64,000 bases of DNA from Tupaia tana (lineage: Eukaryota; Chordata; Mammalia; Scandentia; Tupaiidae), in the NCBI GenBank assembly GCA_026018925.1, contig JAKSZU010000002.1, positions 55,953,837 to 56,017,836 on the forward strand. Reading direction: 5' to 3'. Below the pieces are notes generated by a model. That model did not search any database, was not told where the DNA came from, and worked only from the letters and a program-made list of their open reading frames with translations. The translations under genes were made by a program, and so were the position numbers. Position 1 is the stretch's first letter. The number at the start of each line of letters is the position of its first letter. Positions 57,961 to 64,000 of the stretch are shown here, piece by piece.

Positions 57961-59543
57961 GTTACATTATCTGACATGTAACAATGATAAGTTTTATTTT
58001 TTAATACTGTATGTACAATCTTTAGCTTAGTTTAGTATGGCCTTACCAGAAAATCAGGCAGTTTTGCAGTTGTCCTTAAATATTGTTCTCTGGTGTCATA
58101 AAAGGAAATGCAATTGCAAGGCAAAAGTGTGTGCATTTAGAAATGTGCATAGAAAGCTAGTTCTCTGAAATGGTGTTACTACAGGGAGAAATTCATCTTC
58201 TTGGCAAACTCTTTTGAAGGGGATGATGTTTATGTTTAGAAACAATAAACCTTTTCACCAACAGCTTCCCCAAACCTGTTAGGATGATACAGTTCACAAA
58301 TTCATTGATGGAACTAGTCTAATAAAGTACTAAGCATGCTGTTGCCTACTTGATATGAATGAAAGGGCATTGCTTTTCAGCTGAGCTGCCTTTAAATAAC
58401 AGACACTTGCTCCTGGAATACTAATGGAGTGCTTTCAATGGGAGGTGCATATGGCTATCAGTTCAGTTCTGCCTTTTCAATTTTCCGATCCACTCCTAAT
58501 CATTATGAAATGGCACTCTTCTACCTCGAAGATGCAATAAAATGTAATTAGAATGAAATATTAAAAAACTAAAAATACAAAGAAATGATTTTTGTAAGAT
58601 GTGTGGTGAGGCACCATTAATTTGACCTTACCAAAATACAGTCATATTTCAGCTAGAATTTCATTCTTGCATTTGCTATAAAAGAACAGTTTGCTGTAAA
58701 AATTGACAAGCAGAAGCTGGGGGACATGTATAATCTACTTAAAGTGACAGAATGAGGTGGGCCTGGCCTGGGTCCTTAGCAAGGCCCCCTCATCCTAGGT
58801 GGCTAAGCATGACAAACAGGTAGGACTTTGAAATTCTTGAGTAATATCAACTTGGAAAAAAAAAAAAAAAAGCAATGTACCAATTAAGAGGCTTTTACTT
58901 AGTAAAGTGGGCACACTTACATATTAATTTTGCAGTACCTTTTTAGTAAGTTTGGCACTTTTTCTACTTGGCAATAATTACAATAAATTTGTTTAAAAAT
59001 ATTCTGTATTTTCACCTTATTAGCCTGAATGGCTTAGATTTTGCTGTATTTAGTTATTTTTAGAGGAAATGTTTTCTGCAACGTTGTCTTTTTTCCTTAG
59101 ACCGTAGACTATTTTTAGTGAAAAATGGCTGCTGAATGTGCAAAAAGAGTACAAAAGACTTCAACAGGAAAATGCTATGATCCATTGAAATTCTCCATTC
59201 CTAGACAATTCTCAAATAATACTTAAGAAGACATTCTGGTTTAGCAAATATCTTATTGGACCAAGCCTGAGCTCATCAGCAGAGGTGGAATTCAGGATGC
59301 ATTTATCCTGGGGTCTCACCTTCCCTTAGCAGCAAAGCTGCAGCCCAACATCTTCAGTGTCCCTGTTGACAAACTCTATGGGTCCTTGAGTTTGCCCTCC
59401 AGGAGGAGCCTCTGGGAGAGTGCAGTACCATGGACAGAGCTCTGCCAAGACTCCATCAGCCTAGTGAGTAGGAAGTGGTCTGAGGAAAGACATTAAGGAG
59501 AAAAATAGAGAGGAAGACATTTATGGGACACAGAAATGGGTTC
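57961..59543. other. Unique stretch, candidate conserved non-coding sequence
   Basis: Repeat-poor apart from duplication D copy 2. 58330-58700 is dense unique sequence with TAATCATTATG, TGTAATTAGAATG and CCATTAATTTGACC. Candidate enhancer; inference only. Confidence 0.4.
58748..58828. repeat. Local duplication D, copy 2
   Basis: Near-match of 57558-57637, including an unbroken run 'ccccctcatcctaggtggct' and on through 'gcatgacaaac'. Offset 1.19 kb, same strand. Confidence 0.92.
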
Positions 59544-59821
59544 TTTTTTTTTTTTTTTTTTTTTTTTTTGAGAGGATTTTGCTATAGGGCACGTGCACTC
59601 GCCAGACAGACAGAGAGAGACAGAGAGACAGAAAGCGAGAAATCACCCCCCCAGGGGGGATGGCCACGCTGCAGTCCCTTCTCCTCCATTCTCCTCTCGG
59701 GATCTTGGGCATGCACGCACACACGCCCGGCGTGAGTTTAAGCCACCGGGTCTGGGACTCGAACCGCGGTCGACTACGTGGGAGTCCAGCAACATAGCCA
59801 TTACGTTAACTGCTGGTCCCC
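59544..59821 (-). mobile_element. tRNA-SINE, long form, young, with TSD
   Basis: 'cagaaatggg' at 59530-59539 and 59820-59829. Near consensus, T23 tail. Confidence 0.95.
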
Positions 59822-59829
59822 AGAAATGG

Positions 59830-61689
59830 GATCTTATCTGTTGATGATAGCATATATAGTATCCTCAGCTGGACTTGTGAAAAATGTATTCATGTTGGAA
59901 CATTCACTTTGCAAGCTAAGTGACTGAATGTATAAAAGGAATGAAAAGATATATATGTGTATATATATAAAATAAAGTGGCCTGACTGCCAACTTATGAC
60001 TGTTCTTGCTGATCCATCCACATAAAAGGTGCCAAATCTAATATCAGATGGGATTCTGAGGGGTTTATAAGCTTTTGCTTTGTTCTATAATAACTAGGGA
60101 CTGAAATGTCTCGGACTTTTCTTATACTATACTGCAATTAGTAGGAAAAGTTAATACCTTAATCAATTGAGGGTTTATGTGTAACGGTTTTGGGTCAGCA
60201 TGTGCTGAACTTGGAATGTGGGGATGTTGTGATGGGTCTGTATGTCTCTTTTATCTTTCTATTCTCTAATCTCTCACCCTCTCTAAGCCTATTTGTACAA
60301 TTATAAGAGAAATTCCTTGACCTCCAAATAGTTTCAGCTTTAGGTCCAGCAGAAACAACCTTTGCTTAAGCAATTTTTCTCTTTGGAGCTAGAACTCTTT
60401 CACAAAGCTGTACGGTGCTTCTAGGCCTCCAGAAGGAATGCAAGGTGTTCATGATGTAAAGGAGGAACCTTTTAAAGGGAACCCTAGTGGTGGTATTATA
60501 ATGAGCTGAAGATTTCTCTAGAGGTCCGCTGTCTGATGACAATGGGAAGCATTGTGCTAAACAAGGAGGTTTAAAAAATCTCCAGTGGAGGTATGCTAAG
60601 TCACAGCATTTTTTATCTCTCTCTACTTACCTCAATCAGCAATGGCTGTGACTTATTTTGGTGTGTGTAAGTGAAATAATACTCATAAGTCCCAAAATTC
60701 TTCTAGGCTAGGCCTCTTGCTTTGGGTCTCTATGGGAGAGTTCAAGATCTAAAACAATTTTCAGACTTTTTTAGGAAATGGAACAATTGGAAATTATAGT
60801 GCTCCTTTCCTCCCAAATGACAAAGAAATAATGGCTTATTGAGTTAAAAATAACCAATTATAAAAGTTGACAATCAAGTGGAATATTCTAGAATAAACTC
60901 TGATATACACTACTTGTAGCAGTAGCAAAGTTTCAGAAAAAAATTGTACATAACAAAAAACTCCAATAAGTTTCAATTAACTTTTTAAATTTTTCTATGA
61001 ATCTGGGAAAAGACTGGCCTTTTTTATTTTATTCATGAAATACCTAGGCTGAGTTTTTGAAATATCAATATACTGATGAGCATAATTTGACAGTCATTGG
61101 TACAAAAGCATATTAGCTATATAGTGTTCTAAGGATACTTTTATAAAACTAATGATACACAATGATTATGTCTTTGAACATAACATTCAGTGTTTACTCT
61201 GATGCTTAGCAGCTGGGAGATGAGGCACAGGGGTACCTAATACAAGTTTCCTTATATTGGCCTTATCCATGGCGTAGGGGAGAAGTAACCCACACGTAGG
61301 CCTGAGATCCTCACTTCGGAGTTATTGCACAGTGAGTGGGGAGCTGTCCTACCAATGTGTGCTGGTGTCATGCCTGTTTCCTGCTGAGGGACGGCATCGC
61401 ATCCAATTCAAACTACAGAAGATGGCGAAGGCTGTGGCTTGAGAAGCAATACATACCAACAGTGGAGGGGAAAGGGTTATTTATTTAGAAAAGATTAGCA
61501 TCAAATCCATGGACAGGATGAACGGCTCATGGAGAAAATCAACACTTAGTATAATCAAAGGAGAATTCACTGTACTTTGCTGATTTCTCTAGGCACGCTT
61601 GATGCGATATTGATCAAAATGCCCTTATGACTTATCACTAAATCATAAATATGACTTACTAATATATCTCCACTGGAGATTTTTATTTT
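59830..61689. other. Unique sequence 2-3.5 kb downstream of HS3ST5
   Basis: (TA)-rich run at 59950-59970. No insertion or gene. 61200-61450 is GC-richer and unique. Confidence 0.45.
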
Positions 61690-61920
61690 TATCTTTTTTT
61701 AAAAATATTTTTGCCATTGGTTATTTACGCTTACCAGAAACAGAGAGAGGGAAAGTGAGAAATCACCCCTGGGGTATGGCCATGCTGCAATCCCTTGTTC
61801 ATTTCCTCCTGGGATTTTGGGCAGACACACACACACACACACGTCAAGTCTGGGACTCAAACCTCAGTCAGTCATGTGGGAGTCCAGTGCCTTAACCACC
61901 AACCACCTGCTGGTCTCTCC
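61690..61920 (-). mobile_element. tRNA-SINE, the copy nearest HS3ST5
   Basis: 'tttttgccattggttatttacgc'; (CA)n at 61824-61842; head 'ccaaccacctgctggtc'. Confidence 0.88.
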
Positions 61921-62399
61921 ACTAGAAATTTTAGAGAGAAATATCTTCCACTAGATAAGCAACTGTGATTAGAAAAAAAATAACCTTTTTGGGGCTTGTT
62001 GTTGATACCCCTTTCCATATTTTTCTGAATTATATTTAAACATTATACAGTGTAGCTGATATTAGCAAGGCACCCAATTTAGCACTAATTTCTCTAGATG
62101 GAAACATGAGCCATATGTTTATGTTAGTAATAGCAACACTATGCAATTTAATCATTTCTGAGTAGACTGATATATTTTCATCTAGAAGAGGAAGTTCTGA
62201 GAGTTTGTATTCGTTTTTGAAACAACAGCAGCTTTTAGTACAGAGGCCACACAAGTTTTCTGTTTTTATTTTATTTTATTGCTCTATTGGTCTGACTTTG
62301 ATTAGAGGTTCAAATAAAATTGTGATTTTTTTATGCCTTGATTCTGTTAAAGTATTCCTTGTCTCTCTCCTGGCACAAAAGTAAGTGCAGGTAAATTAA
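61921..62399. other. Unique sequence, possibly distal HS3ST5 3' UTR
   Basis: AT-rich. 'tttattttattttatt' at 62263-62281 gives AATAAA-type hexamers on the minus strand about 1.2 kb past the stop, a second possible 3' end. Confidence 0.35.
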
Positions 62400-63459
62400 T
62401 TGTCACCAAATTGTAGCAGAACGGCACTAAGGTTCTGTGAGGAGGCCGATATATTTGATTTCCAGATGGTTAAGATTTGTTTTTTTAATATACTCAACCT
62501 TACTTTATAAATACATTTCCACAAGGGTACAGAAATCCAGCGGAGAATCGCGTTTTTTCCAAGTACTCTCATATGGACATAAACAGCTTCCATTTTGGAA
62601 GCCGGCAGGGGGCATGTAAAACAAAAACAGAAAAAAAAAAAAAAAAGCTGTTTCACATAGAGTAATTTTAATCCATTCCATTTTTAAATACCACAATAAA
62701 TTTAATTTTCACAATAAATTAAATAGCCATATTCAGTTTACAAAATAGAATTACTTAGTGTGAAACCAGTATTTACAGCAATTTACACTATGTACATGAC
62801 ATTTCTCTTTGTTGACAAAGAACATGGAAGTAAAAGGACTTGACTTTCCAACGTGTGATTGACATGCTACAAGTGACACCATGGTCCATACGAGGAAACG
62901 ATAGTGCAAAATCACCACAGGAACTTTGGAACGAGGTCAATTTTATGAGATAAGACATTCTTTCAAATAATACGAAAATAGCATTTTCTGTTTTCATGGC
63001 ACCCATTCAGCACCTGAATTAAGGAGCCAGCTTTCCCTTAGGAAAAAAAAATGTGTAACTGAATCCTCTACTTCCTGAAGCTTCACAGCCATTGGTACAT
63101 TTTCACACATTCATCTTTTGGCTTAGATCTATGAAAATGGCGGGTGACAGATTCTGAATCAAAGGAAGACTAACTCTTTGAGAATAGCTGAAGTCACTTT
63201 TCCTCAATATCACCACCTCATCTTTTTCTCGTAAATAGCTTAAAAGATGCAACTATGCAGATGGCAACTTTTATTTATTTATTTGTAAATTTTCAGTAGA
63301 AAAAGAACTGATCTTATATTTGGCCACACACTGCATATGTACAACTATACATGGAAAAATGACTTGAATAGCTGTGTCCAGGAAAAGTGCATATTATAAT
63401 CTAAAGGAGGCATCACGTTTCTCCAGGCCACAACACATAGTGTTGTGTGACTTACTATT
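62400..63459 (-). other. Presumed HS3ST5 3' UTR
   Basis: AT-rich, repeat-free sequence follows the HS3ST5 stop codon. No SINE interrupts it for about 1.5 kb, the longest such stretch beside the gene, which fits selection against insertions in a UTR. The true 3' end is unknown; a T-run at 62624-62646 (read on the minus strand) marks the far side. No other gene is visible in it. Confidence 0.6.
63270..63283 (-). promoter_or_regulatory. Candidate polyadenylation signals (three overlapping AATAAA)
   Basis: On the minus strand the sequence reads AATAAATAAATAAA, three overlapping canonical hexamers, about 180 bases after the HS3ST5 stop. They could serve a short 3' UTR isoform. Use of the site is an inference; the downstream GU-rich element is weak. 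Confidence 0.35.
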
Positions 63460-64000
63460 TTAGGGCCAGTTCAATGTCCTCCCAGTGATCTGGTAAAATT
63501 TTTGATTAAAAGGGTGAAAGAATTTGCGCAATTTGGTAATGACAGAGGGGTCTACCTCTGGATGAATGCGCCCCTTGCTGCCCGCCAGGCACTTATTAAA
63601 GATAATGTTAAATCGCAAGCAGTAAAACCCTCTGGTAGCATTGAAATACAAATTGTATTGACTTATCCTCGGAGGAAGATTTAGAAATTTCTCCACCAGC
63701 TGAAGTTCTGGCAGAGGTTCTGTGATGAGGCGATCTCCATCGACGACATGAAATTGCTCAATTGGAAAGTATTTCAGCCACCTTTCCAGGTGTTTGGTGT
63801 AGATGCTGGTTCTTACTGCCTTGTATTTTGTGTTCACTTCACAGGTATTAGAGTCTATGGCCAGCTTCTCAAACTTGTAATAAGTTTTGTTCTTCCTCTC
63901 CTTCCCCTCTAGCACCTGAGTGTAATCAGAAATAGCTCTTGTGGTTGGCTCCCTGACAATGATCAACAACTTGATGGATGAGTTCATTTTGTAAATCCTT
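63460..64000 (-). CDS. HS3ST5: Heparan sulfate glucosamine 3-O-sulfotransferase 5, C-terminal part (5'-partial)
   Basis: Golgi type II membrane enzyme that transfers sulfate from PAPS to the 3-OH of glucosamine in heparan sulfate (known for the family). The frame gives 179 residues and a TAA stop at 63462-63460, and it stays open past the Met at 63987 to the window edge (R-I-Y-K precedes it). The start is therefore outside, and this is about half of the roughly 346-residue protein. Visible are the 3'-phosphate-binding segment IVREPTTRAISDY, the GDRLITEP segment, a Cys pair around YCLRFNIIFNKC, the family signature AGSKGRIHPEVD, and the C-terminus GRTLNWP, which I recognise as HS3ST5 rather than HS3ST1-4 or 6. 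There are no frameshifts or stops, so the exon looks functional. This is the terminal coding exon; the TM anchor and N-terminal half lie to the right. Confidence 0.96.
   Translation of the reverse strand, partial: RIYKMNSSIKLLIIVREPTTRAISDYTQVLEGKERKNKTYYKFEKLAIDSNTCEVNTKYKAVRTSIYTKHLERWLKYFPIEQFHVVDGDRLITEPLPELQLVEKFLNLPPRISQYNLYFNATRGFYCLRFNIIFNKCLAGSKGRIHPEVDPSVITKLRKFFHPFNQKFYQITGRTLNWP

Noticed and set aside
2641-59821. tRNA-like A and B boxes suggesting tRNA genes
   Set aside because: All sit in SINE heads with no cloverleaf anticodon arm or acceptor pairing that I can support.
1-61920. Dozens of 60-170-codon frames with shared peptides such as 'DSHVVDRGSSPGPGGL' or 'RNHPPGGMATPQSLL'
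   Set aside because: They are the two strands of the SINE body read through; none has independent coding evidence.

Overview
The window is nuclear DNA of a placental mammal. It is AT-rich, non-coding over about 99% of its length, and packed with retrotransposons. The only gene I can support is the 3' end of HS3ST5 (heparan sulfate glucosamine 3-O-sulfotransferase 5). It lies on the minus strand at the right edge (63460-64000), reads in frame off the window, and is followed leftwards by a repeat-poor presumed 3' UTR. Everything to the left is the downstream flank of HS3ST5. In human this flank leads toward HDAC2. I found no HDAC2 exon and no CpG island here.

The dominant structure is one tRNA-derived SINE family, with about 53 copies on both strands covering roughly a fifth of the window (my estimate from summed spans). 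A full long-form copy has a head with A-box and B-box promoter sequences, a CG-rich 'gtgtgcgtgcgtgcc' body, a CT-rich segment, a 'ccctatagcaaaaacctctcc' end and a poly(A) tail. A short form ends in 'ggtcaaattaaa' plus (AAAT)n. Ages run from copies with perfect 8-16 bp target-site duplications (TSDs) to barely recognisable relics. One copy (10532-10825) carries a second tRNA-like head. I do not recognise this family from primates, rodents, carnivores, bats, horses or rabbits. A colugo (Dermoptera) is my best guess, because monomeric and multimeric tRNA SINEs are reported there, but the sequence alone does not prove it.

Older layers are L1 fragments (222-700, 8325-9593, 29320-30340, 33330-33660, 56915-57078), L2 and MIR relics, hAT-Charlie/MER5-like DNA transposons (37.6-38.4 kb, 46.6 kb), ERVL-MaLR-like LTRs, and one gammaretrovirus-type solo LTR at 25.05-25.54 kb. 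A retrocopy fragment of B3GNTL1 sits at 25.63-25.90 kb. Both it and the solo LTR lie inside a split MaLR LTR. A second, unidentified degraded retrocopy may lie at 2.54-3.40 kb.

SINE-poor stretches (15.9-21.3, 26.2-29.1, 40.4-46.1, 52.2-57.1 and 57.9-59.5 kb) contain unique sequence, some rich in homeodomain-type TAAT motifs. These are the best places to look for HS3ST5/HDAC2 enhancers. I also found four diverged local duplication pairs and one exact 40-bp tandem duplication. I see no bacterial-type system, CRISPR array, rRNA gene or functional tRNA gene.
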